Source: Glandiceps talaboti (taxonomy: Eukaryota; Hemichordata; Enteropneusta; Spengelidae). From it: DNA of 64,000 nt. Below the pieces are notes generated by a model that saw only the letters and a program-made list of their open reading frames with translations, made no database searches and was not told the DNA's origin. Position 1 is the stretch's first letter; each line of letters begins with the position of its first letter. The position numbers were made by a program, and so were the translations under genes. The stretch lies in contig NC_135563.1 of NCBI RefSeq assembly GCF_964340395.1, forward strand, positions 15,836,651 to 15,900,650. Direction: 5' to 3'. Shown here one piece after another: positions 38,801 to 52,074 of the stretch.

Positions 38801-41800
38801 ATGATAGTCATTTTTTTTTTCATATGTTAAATGTTCATATTTTGGTTTCAAGTTTAATAACCATAACATAGTAACACATTAAAATTTACTGTTACACCAA
38901 AGGATTCTTGGGAACTATCTTGTCAAACTTTGCACCATATGTGTCAATTATGATTTAAAGCAAATGCTGTAACTGCAATGTTGTAAGGATATGAGGCTAA
39001 TAAGTAGGGTTTTGACATGTCAAGATTACAGAGCCCTTTATTCTTGTTAAGATTCTTTACGCACACAGTGAATGTATGGAATTTCTGATCAAAGTATCTA
39101 CCGATACTATTATTACTTCAGAAAGCAATGTACACAATGAAATATGTAAAAGTCACTCTTTGGTCTTAGCAATGCACACCCAGGTTGTATGCAGATAGTC
39201 ACAAAGCTACAATGATTACACAAGCATATGGGAGCCACCATTCTGGAAAAGTGATCAATGTCATATACACGGCAACCTTGGTCATACAGTTTATTAGGTG
39301 AAGAAAAGTATGTAATTAGTGTACAAAATATATATAACATATGACACCATATTTTCTTTACAAGACAGTGCCAATGCCATTGTAGCATAACTGACTTTCA
39401 ATACTGATATTAGTCATAGCTGTGTCGTTAGCCTAATTTGCAGATCATTTATCATTTTTTACATTTTAAACATATGCTCATTGTGAGTGGACATGAAAAC
39501 TTCCATATCAAGTACATCAGCTAGCTGCTTTTTACTTAACCTCTTTTGACCAACAATTCTTTTTCTTTAAAATCTAACTTATAAACCAAGAATTGGATAT
39601 CTTCAATATACATGCAATTGTTCCATTGTTCATGGCCCCTCAAAATATACTCAGAAAATTATAAAATAGAAGGCTGATAAGCCCACCAGTTTTTGGAGTT
39701 CACAGTTTTTCCTTTGTACCCTTTTTTGACCTTCATATTTACATAAAAACTAAACGTTATTACTATCATTATCACTGATCCATCCATTCCGCCTTGATGA
39801 CTCTCCATTCTAATACTTGTAATACACACGTTCACCAAGTACAACATGTCTATCAACCCAGCTGTTCATGACTGTATGTTTTGACCCAAAAATCAATAGT
39901 ATTTAATGTGAAATTTACATTCAAAGAATTTCCTCACATACATGTCCCATACTCACAAACACATACACTGTACTATCTGAATATCACTGGTAAACCCTGG
40001 TTCATTAGTTGCACTAAAAGAACAATTTCAAGTAATTTTGTGTAGGGATACTAGTATGACAACCACACGTACATTTGGACAAATTGATTTTAAGCTAGGC
40101 ACTAATTCCTGCATACTCCTCTTTCACCATCCTATCAGAATACAGGATAAGCCAGAGTAATTGGACTGGTAACTATAGCAACAAATCGGCAGCTTGGTTC
40201 ACCTACATGTTCAGTGAAGAAATTTCTGATTTGAACAAAACATATTTGGATTGGTTCGTGGTTTACAAGCAAAGTGGGAAAAAAGTTATACAAATGATTT
40301 TTTTAATAATGAACCATAATGTAGTTCACCTAAAATAGGAATCAAAGAAATAAGGGAAAAGATGATCAGAAACAATTTTTTTTACATATATCCTTCCTGA
40401 TTATGCCATCACGAACAATAAACTGGGTCATTTGTATTTCAAATTAACACTTTCAACCTCCTGCCTCTTGTCAACCCAAAACATCTTGAAAAACACCGAC
40501 TGAAAGCTATTTGTACTCCATTAACATAAGTAGAACTTCAGATGGGCCACTCTTTGTACATGCTGATTGACAGAACAGAAATAACTTTGAAATGTGAGAA
40601 GACGAGTATCCAATAACTGTAATACAGCTTTACATATATGTATGCCCAGGATCACATTTATCTCAATGTCTCTGCGTATCTCGAAAAAACTAAAAATAAC
40701 ATTCTTACTGTATCTATTTTGATATTTTCAATTGCCTTTCAGATTGAATAGCTGACAGGAATCACGCAATGGTATTTTGGTGTATGTATAAATTCCTCGC
40801 TAATAATGTAGATGTCGTGATCTAATCTATCTGTACACTGGATCAGCTGGATCAGCTGTAATAGAGTGAGCATATATAAGCATTCCATGGAATGTCATTT
40901 GGGCTGGGTTACATTTCTATCATCTGGTGACATGACAATGTTATCCTACACAGGCCGGGCTATTTTGGTCCTGCCACACTTCCCGCAGTCAGGTTACTCA
41001 ATGCAGGACTTGTTTTCTGTAATTTGTAGTCTCACTAGGGAGGATGTGACCCTGACCTTGTTTTCTTACATATGCAGTGTACCCCAAGGAATAAAGTTGA
41101 TATGAATCAGGGTTAATGTACAGGTTAACAATCTAATCAGTTGGAAGTGATAAAATCCATTGACATTTTAACACTATTTTGTGGTGGATATAGTAATAGT
41201 TCTGGTTCTTTCATAATTCACAAGGGAGGGGGGGCAGTACAATATTTACATGACGGCTGTCATTGCTCTTTGTGTAAGTTAATATCATTCTTCAGAAAAC
41301 TACAGTGTTACATCAATGCCACTGAATATATTTTGTTTTGTGGTGTCAAACATTCAGACAAATAGTCAATTCATGACTTTCAACTCTTCGTCACTTTTCC
41401 ATGTTCACTTTTGTCTGCAGCAAGTATAGTTTCAAACAATACAGCTGACTTACTTGTTATAGAGTTCACGCTAATTATTATCTAGCTATTAATTCTGAGT
41501 ATTAAGTATTATCAAACTTGTGTGTAGATAACGTTAAATACAAATACTCTTAATGAGGGCACCTTAGCAATTATCCAGACTGGTATTTGAATGTTGTATG
41601 TGCATTCAATATGCAAAGTAGTGTATATCCATACATACATAGTGTACAGTTTAACTTTGAACCACTACTTAGAACAGAGTGTATATATTTATGTCTTTAA
41701 TATATAATGTACAACAAAGGTAAGAATATTTAACATGAAATGCATCTTGGAAATAAACTGTAAACTTTTGCTGTTTATACTTTGTTCATAAAAACTCAAG

Positions 41801-42205
41801 CTCATTCTCAATTAAAACCAAGAAAAAAAGTCAGGGGTCACCATGTAAGTCTTTGAAATAGAGGTCAAAATATATCAAAATTATGACATTTTAGAATCCA
41901 ACATGGCTACTAGTATATAGAACTGAATACTATGTTTACTCTACGGGAAAAGACAAGTTTAATGATTTCCATGAAAACAAGATGATGGACCCTAATTTCT
42001 TTTATTGTTTCAAACGGGTCGAAAGCAACCTTTCATGTAGTCGGAGAGATTTAAAGATTTTTGAATTTCAGTTAAATTTACCCTAATTAATTTACCCATT
42101 ATCAATAAGCACAACTTGCAATCATGTCTCTTTATAACTCCTACTCTTCGACCCAACATGTCATCCATAGATGACACATAGGCTACAAATTCACACCTTT
42201 AAGTG
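35836..42205. other. RBM41 intronic stretch, no exon seen
   Basis: No recognisable exon on either strand. A plus frame at 36676-36873 crosses a good donor (TTT|GTAAGTATTC) but resembles no family I know. A slightly more GC-rich patch lies at 40880-41090. Confidence 0.45.
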
Positions 42206-42217
42206 CCCCCCCCCCCC
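42206..42217 (+). repeat. Poly-C run
   Basis: Twelve consecutive C. Confidence 0.95.
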
Positions 42218-45200
42218 TTAAAAACAAAGCATCTTCCCTATTTAGGCCATATCTGTCATTACTATTTACACTTTCATTGAAGAGGTCTACAGAGAATACT
42301 TAATACATTCTTGTAGTGCTGAACATTAGATACAATCTGAAAGATTAGGTAAGAATCATATTACACAGCTTACCTCTCCTTTGATGTTTTCCTTGTCAGA
42401 TTCTTTGAATGATTTTTGCCAAATTACTTTCCTCAAATACTGACAACATATGTAATAAAATGAAATAGACAAACTAACACTATTGTTTTTCTATTATGTG
42501 ATTTTGTTTACAATCTGTTATAACCACAGTAATGGCATTTTGCAAGATGAGGTTAATGATTTTTCTCGGGTGTTCTTTCCATAGTGCCAAGCAATGTTGC
42601 AGTCAGTAGCGGCCATATTTGATTTGTCATAACGACCCTACCATTCAAATCAAATAAAAAGAATGGTTGTTAAAGCCAGATTTGTCAATAAACGATACTG
42701 TTGAATAGCTAGTTATGTTTGTATCATGAGAACAAAACTTATCAAGTTCACAATGCATGGGAGTGGTGATTGAGTGGTTGGGGACAGATTAGTAGTTGTG
42801 ACCGCAATATTTATATTACTGTGACAGTATGTCGCATTCTAATTTTTGTAGGACTTGCATATAATCATAATGTAAAGGTCTAAATAACGATGTATTTCAA
42901 AATTCAGTCAATGCATTCTACTGCAACATACCCAGCAAAGGTTTTCATCATTACTGTATCTAAAAAAGTAGCGTATTAAATAAACTCAGTGATAAGGCCA
43001 AATATATCTGATGCTGATGACACTGCATTACCTTATGGTAATGATGCACAGGAGCTTGAGAACAAACATGAAATCTCCAATAAAGACAACAGATTTCAGT
43101 TGAAAGAACACAGAAACTCAACTAGCTGCCTCAGTTAATTCTATGTTTCTCATTGTTAAACACCTTTAAAGTGATGGGTTAGTTGGTCGATTAAACGTTA
43201 CATTAAAAAAAAAAATCAAAGTATTAAAGTGTCTGTGTACATGTTGGTGATACTTTCAATTCATTATAACACTTTAATGGTCTGAAAATGACTTAAAAAA
43301 GACAATTAACGTCAGAAGGAAACTTTGAATCATTTGTTTGTAATATAAAAGATAACAAATTTCAGCAATAAAATGATAAACTTTGCTCATGATCAGATAA
43401 GTACTTGAAAGATGGGGTTAAGGTTGCTATTTTATAATCAGTGACATGTTTTTTCATAATCCTGCCATTAAGGGTGTCAATTTTTTTCTCTCACCAGATT
43501 TAAGAAATATAGGATTGGTGGGGTCATGAGAAAAAGATTTAACTATTGCCACCCTAATTCAGAAAAGACATCTGTATAAAACAACAGGCCCTCATGTAGT
43601 GAATGCAGTAATGCCATAATACTCAAATAGGCAAAAAGTGGGGTAAATATTATGTATGGTATATTACACTCAAACAATGTTCCCTATCAGATGGAAAGTA
43701 TATCAAGAAATGTGATCATCTTGCAGATTCCTATCCAACAGAAATCAACCTCCTGCGGCTAGACCAATGTCGTTAGATGAAATGATTAGTAAAAATATTT
43801 CCCTTGAACACTAATGACCTAAATGATTATATAAAATAGACTGTTTTATCACTAAAGGTGGACTGAAGGACTGGGTTAGACTGCCGATTAAGATGGCAAA
43901 TGAATATGACAGGGAGACAAGATTGACTCAGCTGTGTTAAGTTATTTTACAAAACTGTGAATAATGTAATCATAGTAAAAACCTCTGAACTGTTAGTGAA
44001 TGGTATACTCTCCAACCAGACGCCCTTCTTTTTAGTTTGTATTTGACTGTAACTGATGGTTAATAAGCTGTATGATGTTCAGCTGTCACAGTTTACAGTT
44101 TGTAGACAGTCCATTGCATGTATAAAGAGACACAGAGTCTGCTGGACTCGACTCAGATGTGTTTTGATGTTAAGCACTCCCGTTTGCATTATGATCTCTG
44201 TACCTAAACATACTATAAACTGTGTACATATTGTCAGTAGTTGTCTGCTTCTCTGCTATACAATGCATTCTGCTTTTAATGATGCTCCATATGTTTCCGG
44301 TGTGTTCATCACAGTATGTTTGTTTGATGTGTACACAGCCTGTCTGCAACATTTCAAAGGTATTACAGGAAGATATTAGTACACTTTTGCCTTTCCTTGC
44401 TTTTACTTAAACATTATGCCGTCAGCTTTTAAATCATCAATGCCTTCAAACATTTTCCAAGTCACTTAGAAATGACAGTCCATATTCCTGAAACAAGTTG
44501 TGAACTTTAATACTTGATACAAGAAATTTAATTTTTGTGAAATTGTACTCGGTACGTGCAACAGCATTTAACCTCATGCTCGAGAGTCATGTAGAAGAAT
44601 GTTGACTTATTCTCATGTGCATGTGAAGCACGTGGAGCAGAAGTTATGGTGCCAACTAAGAAAACGAATAGTCATTTATTTTTATGATACGCCTAGGCGA
44701 TAATATTCTATTTCAGGTACTGAGAATTGGTCTTGTGATTCTCCATGAACACTCATTCATGGAATGGCTATGAATACGTTGGTGATACATTGAGGCCTTT
44801 ATAAACAAATGTATGTGTATTATGGAATGTAGTAAGTATAGAATGAGTGTAGAATGGCTACCAGTACTTTGGCTTCCAGACTTCAATATCATTTTTTTTT
44901 TTTTAAAACAACTTTAAATCACATACATAACATATGGTTCAACAGGTGAATGAATGGCAAGGTTAAAAACATGCTTGTATAATTATGCACAGTCATGTAT
45001 CGTGTATTTCAGTGTGGCTTTTGGTGATAAGCTGGCAATTTACTTTTTTCCATGTATTAAGTATAATTTCAAGTACGTGCTTAGCTCCTAATTGAGAGAA
45101 CTATACAATATAAGTACATCAGACCCTTATAAAGTTGTGGTCACCTTCCAAGTCATGATTGATGTGAGCAAGATGCTATATCCTGGATTATATTAATTTC

Positions 45201-47483
45201 TCATTTGATTTTCAGGTTGTTGTCCTGAAAAAGGCACTTTTTTTACTCTTTCATTAGTGAGCATGTGTTAAAGGTTTAAGTCTTGTTATTTGATACTGGA
45301 AGTATACAAACGCTTTAGATGTGAAAAAGATAAAGACATGACACCTTATATCAATTACTAACAAGGTGAATACATCATTGTACCCCACAGCCTCTTCTAC
45401 GGCACCATCCAAGACGCACTGCCAAGTGGCCATGGTTTCATTCACATACAGAAGCAGTATTTATCAGTAGCTTTGTATATCAACACTACAACTAATCAGA
45501 TTGCCTCATGCATACCACATGATATACAATGCCTTGGCAAGACACCAGATACGTACACTGAAAACTGACTTGGGCAAGTTGGGTTCTTGTTGCTGAAATT
45601 TAATTGGAATGATATGAACAGAAAATAACGACTTATAAATCTTGCTTGGAAGTATCAAATAGGGTTTGTACCGTCAGGTACGATCGCGAGTTTGTAGCAA
45701 GTTAGTACAACAGTCATACAAGTGTTGTTTACATATACAATACTTTTGCTTGATTTTGGGTTGAACGTTAATAAGGGGCCGGTCGTTTTTTTCGGCCAGG
45801 AGGGTGTGTTGTGTCAACATGCTGTTGTTTTAGTTTGTGTCTATCTCAGAAAACGAAAGGTTCAAATACCAGGGTAATATCTCTTTTCAACTTCTGTTTC
45901 AAAATCCCAAGACAGGTGTACAATGTTAATATGATATTTGGAGATAGGAGTTCTGCTACAGACTATAAGAAGTGCAATGTTTTAAACATTAAAACTTGTC
46001 TGATGAGGGCATGAGACAGACAAGGCAAATGTAGCCAGAGGTGTTTCCATTGGCAATTACCTACTCTAAGAGTAAACTGTAATGCTTAGTCACTGAAGAG
46101 TAACATTGTAATGTAAGTGCAATAATAACTAACAACGTAGCTCTGAGCAATTTTCATTATCAGTGAAAAACTTGTCAATTCTCCTTGAAAGTTCAACAGA
46201 TCAAACTATTTAGTGACTATTCGGTGACTGAGAAATGCAACACTGGGAAAAATTACTTTTCTATTCTGTGTATGCAAAACCTAGCATGACCACATCTCAT
46301 GGAAAATTTGACAGATTAAGTCTATGTGTTGATTAGGTTTTTGCCTGTAGTTGTTCACACTGTGTTTGTCAAATTAAATACGCTTCAAGTCAGGAGGGTT
46401 TGATCCCTGGTATATCGGGTCACCTAATACATTAAATGTATCAATGCAGTGTTATTAAATTGTACTAGACTTAAAGTTTGGTGTACAAGCCATGATTAAA
46501 TCGTCAATTTGACAGTTTCAATAGTTGTAAATTTAATTAGAATTTGTACAAGTGCATGTTGAAAGTATTGTTAGAGGGTCCAAGTCAACAAATTTTAATC
46601 AACATTTTCATTTAACCAAAAGAGACTTTAATTATAGCTTGGTTTCCACAACTGGATCTGATGAATGGCTGGTATCTGACCTTTGACCTAAGATATTAAA
46701 AGAACAATGTAATATATTCAAGATCTCCTATCATATCTACGAATCATTTCAATCACACTGTGACTTTACAGGTTATCTAAATAGGATAAGGAGAGATGTA
46801 TATATATGTGTGTGTGAATATACAATGCTCTTTAAACAAAATACAGTTTCAGTCTTCATTTCAAGGTAGTTGATATTTAAAACACATTCTCACATTTATA
46901 TACATATAGTCCGAGGCAACTCTGGCTTGAGTACAGTCAGGTGTATTTGGTAGCTATCATTCTGTTCTCAGTTAGCAATCCAAAGATCCTAACCCAAGGT
47001 GTATTCATTTTGAAATTACACAGTCACAGAAATTGGTAAACGAGGCCTCCAAATGTCATTATTTATTCAAATTAAAGAAAAGTATGAGCCGAAAGTCATG
47101 TTATTGAGGCAAAAATCAACTTTATGGAGCTGTGCAGCTCAAAAAATTGAAATCAGAGATCATTGAAAAGGTTGCTATTAAAGGTTGAGAAAGAAGTAAG
47201 TGGATTTCTTGACAGTTTGACATATTTCACCCGGAGATAATCCGTGCTGCATCAAAAGGTCATGGGATTTGTGTCTGCCTATATTGTTAAGGGCTTTTGG
47301 ATCTATGACTGAGAATGTAAGCATACCAACCAAATATGCCTGACTCCATACTTCAAGTCAGATACTAGTATAAGTAGTGATGAAAACTGTCAAACATACT
47401 GTTGAACTTTCACCATGGTGAGGAAGATCAAGGTATATAGGTAAGAATACTAATATTCATAGGTTTTCTAGTCAGAAAACATA
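42218..47483. other. RBM41 intronic stretch, no exon seen
   Basis: No recognisable exon. Short frames at 44056-44410 and 45254-45445 have no identifiable domains. Confidence 0.45.
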
Positions 47484-47657
47484 AACTTGATTGGCAAAGA
47501 TATGACATAGCGAATCTCTTAAAAGTGAAATACAAAACTGAAACTTGATTGGCAAAGATATGACATAGCGAATCTCTTAAAAGTGAAATACAAAACATAA
47601 ACTTGATTGGCAAAGATATGACATAGCGAATCTCTTAAAAGTGAAATACAAAACTGG
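47484..47657 (+). repeat. Tandem repeat, 58-bp unit x3
   Basis: Three copies at a 58-bp period, each starting AACTTGATTGGCAAAGATAT and including GACATAGCGAATCTC. They are almost identical; the junction varies as ACATA or ACTGA. The two minus-strand open frames here are repeat-derived. Confidence 0.97.
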
Positions 47658-47940
47658 CCGGCCTTTAGTCTTAATCCAACAACAAAAGTCATTGTAGCAA
47701 TCAACATATACAAATTTGAAGCAAAGTCTTAGATATTTAGACTGCTGAGATATATTTTAAATTGTAGCTTAAACTAATAGACAAGAACATTAGCAATTAT
47801 TTGGTTTTGTGAGGATCCTGATCTTGAAAGTAGTGTTAAGGTCATATCAGCACCTTTTAACATGAAGTCCTTCTCTCAGTGTAAAGGCAAAAACCTGCAA
47901 ACTTACATTTAAGCATGATTTTTGTGAAAATTATCTATTC

Positions 47941-48000
47941 CAAATAAATCAATCTATCAAGCAATCAATCAACCAACCAACTAAAAGACATTGTTTCCTT

Positions 48001-48045
<45 letters not shown>

Positions 48046-48182
48046 CCAACCAATCACTCAATCAACCATTCACCCACCCATCAACCAACCAATCAATCAT
48101 TCAATCAAGCAAGCAATCAATCAATCAATCAACCAACCAATCATTCACCTACCTACCTACCCATTAATCAATCAATCAATCT

Positions 48183-48243
<61 letters not shown>

Positions 48244-48327
48244 CCAACCAACCAACCAACCAACCAACCAACCAACCAACCAATCATTCACCCACCCACC
48301 TACCCATCAATCAATCAACCAATCAAA
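47941..48327 (+). repeat. (ATCA)n/(CAAC)n tetranucleotide array
   Basis: About 390 bp of ATCA units with blocks of CAAC and CACC variants. It begins about 195 nt inside the donor of the last RBM41 intron. In the transcript it would read as UGAU/UUGG repeats. Confidence 0.95.
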
Positions 48328-48526
48328 AAGTAACTTCTCCTGCAAACCTCTCTGTACACAAATGAAAATGTTTTCACCAGTAGGTGTATTATTGCTATTA
48401 GCAACCATGAGATAGTGAAAGTATGGTCTGACTTTGATAAGATTGGCATATATGCAATTCTTTGATATGTATAACATAATAATATATTCAACATCAATTT
48501 TGATTATAACAGAATGTAGCACTTAC

Positions 48527-48674
48527 TGTCGAGGGTAACAAATGCCTGACCTTTCATGCGCCCTGATAATAGACGAAATAGGATTTTTGGTCCCTGTGGC
48601 TGCTGGTATCTAATGAATAGAGAAATCAGATCGGTCTCTGCCACTTTAGGGCTTAGGTTCTTCAAATACAACAC
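48527..48674 (-). CDS. RBM41: RBM41 penultimate coding exon (first two thirds of the RRM)
   Basis: Internal exon of RNA-binding motif protein 41, a nuclear RRM protein related to the U11/U12-65K protein; family knowledge links it to the minor (U12-type) spliceosome and to U12/U6atac snRNA stem-loops. On the minus strand the exon follows an acceptor TTGCAG and ends at donor ACA|GTAAGT. It is 148 nt, opens in phase 0 and leaves one base of a split Ser codon. It encodes RRM beta1 with RNP2 (VLYLKNL), helix 1 (ETDLISLF), beta2, and beta3 with RNP1 (RMKGQAFV). The Gln at the third RNP1 position is typical of the U1A/U2B''-like and RBM41 RRMs. The run VLYLKNLSP and the later GP-I-FR-GRM-GQAF pattern fit RBM41 better than RNPC3, which has a longer beta2-beta3 region. 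The open frame running past both ends of this exon is intronic read-through. Confidence 0.93.
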
Positions 48675-48965
48675 CTGCAAGGGAATCACAAAATGCATTG
48701 TTATAAAATTATACCCTGAGGAGAAGCAAACCCAAATATCACTTTGCTTGAAACAACATCGTTTGCTAGAATCATTCACGTTAATCGAACATTGTGGTAA
48801 CCATTTACTTAATATTCAGCACCGAGATGGCTCATGAGGGAAAACAAACTATCCTTAAAGTATGTCTGTTGAGACTTTACAAATTGGAATATGTTCTTCA
48901 CGACTGAAATATAATCTTGCCCAATACAAACTGTTCATGTTACTGTACTTTAAAGATCAACATAC

Positions 48966-48995
48966 TAATCCAGGAATGTAGATAGGAGTTGATTG
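48966..48995 (-). CDS. Possible RBM41 microexon just upstream of the RRM
   Basis: On the minus strand a very pyrimidine-rich acceptor (TTTGTTTTTTCCAG) is followed by 30 nt reading QSTPIYIPGL and then a GTATGT donor. Both ends are in phase 0, so it would join directly to the RRM exon 290 nt further on (VLYLKNL...). Vertebrate RBM41 has a Y-x-P-G motif just before the RRM, and this peptide carries Y-I-P-G at nearly that place. The Lys that normally precedes VLYLKNL is absent, and the exon is tiny. Splice-site pairs this good occur by chance in 64 kb, so this is a hypothesis only. Confidence 0.25.
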
Positions 48996-49882
48996 CTGGA
49001 AAAAACAAACACATGTTTTCTCCTTTTTTCGTAATTTTACAGACTGTTGAATTCTCAAATGACCAGGAATGTTTTACTTCCATCTACTTCTTACATTCTT
49101 CTACAGCCACCAAAATCAACTATAGCTCTGATTATACCATGCACAAGCCAAATTATTGTTTCTGAAGAGAAAATATGGATTTTATACCCTTAGGCTGGCT
49201 GTTCTATATCATGACAACCTGTGTCTACACCACTGTTCCATGGTTAAAATTGACATTATTTTCCTGATTTTTCAGAAATTATGCTTGAGGAAGTATAATC
49301 ATATTATTCCCTACTGTTTTATTTCATTCAGCTGGAAAATACTTGTGACCTAAAAGTTTTGCAACTGCAGTTGCTAGATGAGGCACTTATGTCACTCATA
49401 TTTTCCTTTGCTGAGCGAACAGAACTTGGAATAAGGTAATTATGTGTACTACATGTACAACATTCACACCATGTTATAATATTAGAGAGCATTCAATTTC
49501 AGTTGGTCTATACAATGTCATCATTAGAAATCCATTGATGTAGGCATTCTTCTCCCGTTTGCACACATTTCAGACAGCTATACATATATTATACCTACAG
49601 CTAATACTAACATTCTTGCACAGTAGAAAATGTATGGCATTTTCATGGTATTTGATATCGACATATATTTTCATTCACAACAACATTATGACTTCATAAT
49701 TATACGTAACTAAGACATCAGTAAAAATACTATCAAAGACTTTTGCAAAATGGTGCAATTTTATATATAATAAACATATCAAGACTTTGAGAAGTATATA
49801 TCAAACATTAGATGTAAACTATTTTTGTGTTGTAGAATAGAAATTGATATTTGACTCCAATTTTTTTGTATTGTAGTGGTAC

Positions 49883-49989
49883 TAGTGAAGTTACAATATT
49901 GGAATCTAATTTTTGCTAATGTCTGAAAGATTCAGACGAAAGCTATTTAGTCACTTCAAAGACTAGATTCCAATGAGGTAACTTCACTA
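49883..49989. repeat. Hairpin element with nested stem
   Basis: The arms 49883-49908 and 49964-49989 are complementary at 23 of 26 positions (TAGTGAAGTTAC then ATTGGAATCTA). The loop contains a second 7-bp stem, GTCTGAA-AGA-TTCAGAC (49921-49937). It is a MITE or foldback remnant, or a structured RNA on one strand. Confidence 0.7.
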
Positions 49990-52074
49990 CTATTATCTTT
50001 GTTGTTGTCTACACGCTACTTGATACATGTACATACACATACATGATAATTGAATACACTACTGAATTTATTTTTTGCTGATCTATTTTGAAACCCTGTA
50101 ACAGTCAAAAACTAGTCAGAGTTTTTGAAACTGTGTTTAGGAAGCCATTTCCCTTGAATTCTCTTAGAGGGCCCCGACTACCTGAGTTAAGATATTAAGT
50201 GGTAGATTCCTTGCATTTGTCCCATGTATACTTTCACCTGAGATTTCTTTTGAATGATGTTCTTATCAATTAAGTACATATTGTGTGTTTAAAATTCAGA
50301 TCATAATGAAAGGCGCTGTTTTTTTCCCCATGATATTTTCCATTCTGAAGTAATACCAAGAAAACTTTGATGAAACCAGATCAAGTGTATTAAAGCTGCA
50401 CGATTTAACCATCAGTCTGCCATCAGTTGTTACAAAAACCAACATAATTCAGGTACCTTCAACGGCAAGAACACAGCAACCTTTGAAGTTTGCAATCTCT
50501 GCTGACAGCAACTTCATTAATATTATATATAAGATGTCATTTGTCTGACTGGGCAAAGTCTTTGTGATTAATTTCATAGGCTAGGAAGATTAAAGCTGCA
50601 TAGGAATAACCAAGTATCACAAATCCCCCTTGGTCTGTATACCTTTATTAACATTGGCACTGACAAGATGGGAATAATAAGTGAAAGAAAATGTCAACAA
50701 CAGACTCTAGTACCATCAACAACTGGTGGCTCATTTGACGGATGTTATTACCGTACTATTATTACAAATACCATATAATGAAGGTAGGCAAAGGTCGTGC
50801 CACACTGTTTGATTATCCTTTCTACGAGTCCTTTCCTCGTCAAATTCGGTATTACTGTTCATTTTACCTGCACTGAGCTTGCTGATTACTTGGATAAGTT
50901 GTGTGGATCATAATAACTTCTTCAGATGTATGGGGAAGACTTCAATTTTAAATCACCCTTTTCACAATGAGTGTAATTGGAGTAAATGTAGACTGATTTT
51001 CCACAAAACACCAGATTTTTTGTAATTTAAACTCAAGCTCTGTCCAAACTAGTCTTCGTGTCAACAGAAGTGGAGACTTCTAAAAGTGCATATTAAACTA
51101 ATGAGGTTGCATGCTACTCAATATGTTATTTTGTATATTTAACTAATTTGGTCAAATATTTATTCAGCTACAGACCTCTTCAGTTTTGATAATATTTTGT
51201 TATTTCATTTTCCAAAAATACTGCAAAATATATAATACTGTCAATTTCATTTGAAAATCCAGCAGATATATTTTGTAGTCAAAATGGGGAGAATTAATTC
51301 AAGTTTGTTAAACGTATATGATGCAGCAATTGAATGATAAAGTACAAAGAACCATACACAGCCTACATGGTGTTCATAGTATGACAACATTGCATACATA
51401 ATATACTGTTGGTATGATATCAGACTTGTGCACAATATTAAAGATGAAAAGAAATTTTCTTCACTTCAGCTCTACTAAAAGTGATAGGTCAAGGTCTGTG
51501 AGTGTCCACATTTTAAAAATAATTGAAACATATGTTTGATACTGAATACAATAAATTTTTACTACAGAAATATTATATTCCCTCGAGTAATGCAAAAATC
51601 AATAGTTGAATTTATTACTAGTGATTTCAAAAAATGGGTAAAATGAACCTTTCAAGTTTCAGACTCCAGATATGCTAATATTCCTACATTTACAAACTTT
51701 ACTAATTTTTTGTAAAGTCAAAACTATGTTGTTTCAACCTGTTAAAGTAATATTTCTTTGAGTAACAACTCTTCTCTGAGATTTGTTTGCGAAATATATA
51801 AGTTAAATGAATCAATTTCAAAAATTGGATTTTTAGCTACTTTTACGGTGAAATCAATTTTGTATATATTCTGTGGGTTTTATAGACACGGTTACTGATT
51901 ATTTCTAGCCAACTATGTACAAACTATATAAATCAATATAATCCTTATTGCATTTATTTGAAATTTAAAGCAATAAATGAGAATGGGTAAACTATGATGC
52001 AACTTGTCTTTTCCCATGACAATTTACCATCCTCAAAACATGATAATGTCCTATGTTGTTGGGGTGTGTCATCG
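49990..52074. other. CpG-poor non-coding stretch
   Basis: No exon recognised on either strand. Confidence 0.45.

Larger units (their letters stand above)
31118..48526 (-). other. RBM41: RBM41 last intron (17.4 kb)
   Basis: This intron lies between the two RRM exons, with donor GTAAGT at 48526-48521 and acceptor TAG at 31120-31118. It interrupts the RRM between RNP1 and helix 2. It is CpG-poor and holds the ATCA array, the 58-bp x3 repeat, and two small tandem duplications. No recognisable exon of another gene was found. A cysteine-rich plus-strand exon candidate sits at 31481-31531. Confidence 0.85.

Noticed and set aside
40866-41105. 79-codon plus frame in a slightly GC-richer patch
   Set aside because: No family match and no splice context. 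It could be a conserved non-coding element but that cannot be judged without other genomes.
42375-42439. Minus-strand segment between an AG acceptor and a GTAAGC donor; one frame reads FGKN, like the RBM41 C-terminus
   Set aside because: That frame has a stop immediately before Phe. The true RBM41 terminal exon was found at 31026-31117. The other open frame (VIWQKSFKE...) matches nothing I know.
46381-46430. GGGTTTGATCCCTGG, resembling a tRNA B box or a tRNA-derived SINE
   Set aside because: No A box or acceptor stem at the right distance, and no poly-A or target duplication seen.
48791-48910. Minus-strand open stretch after an acceptor, ending in a stop, between two RBM41 candidate exons
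   Set aside because: It has no resemblance to RBM41 and would terminate the protein before its RRM.
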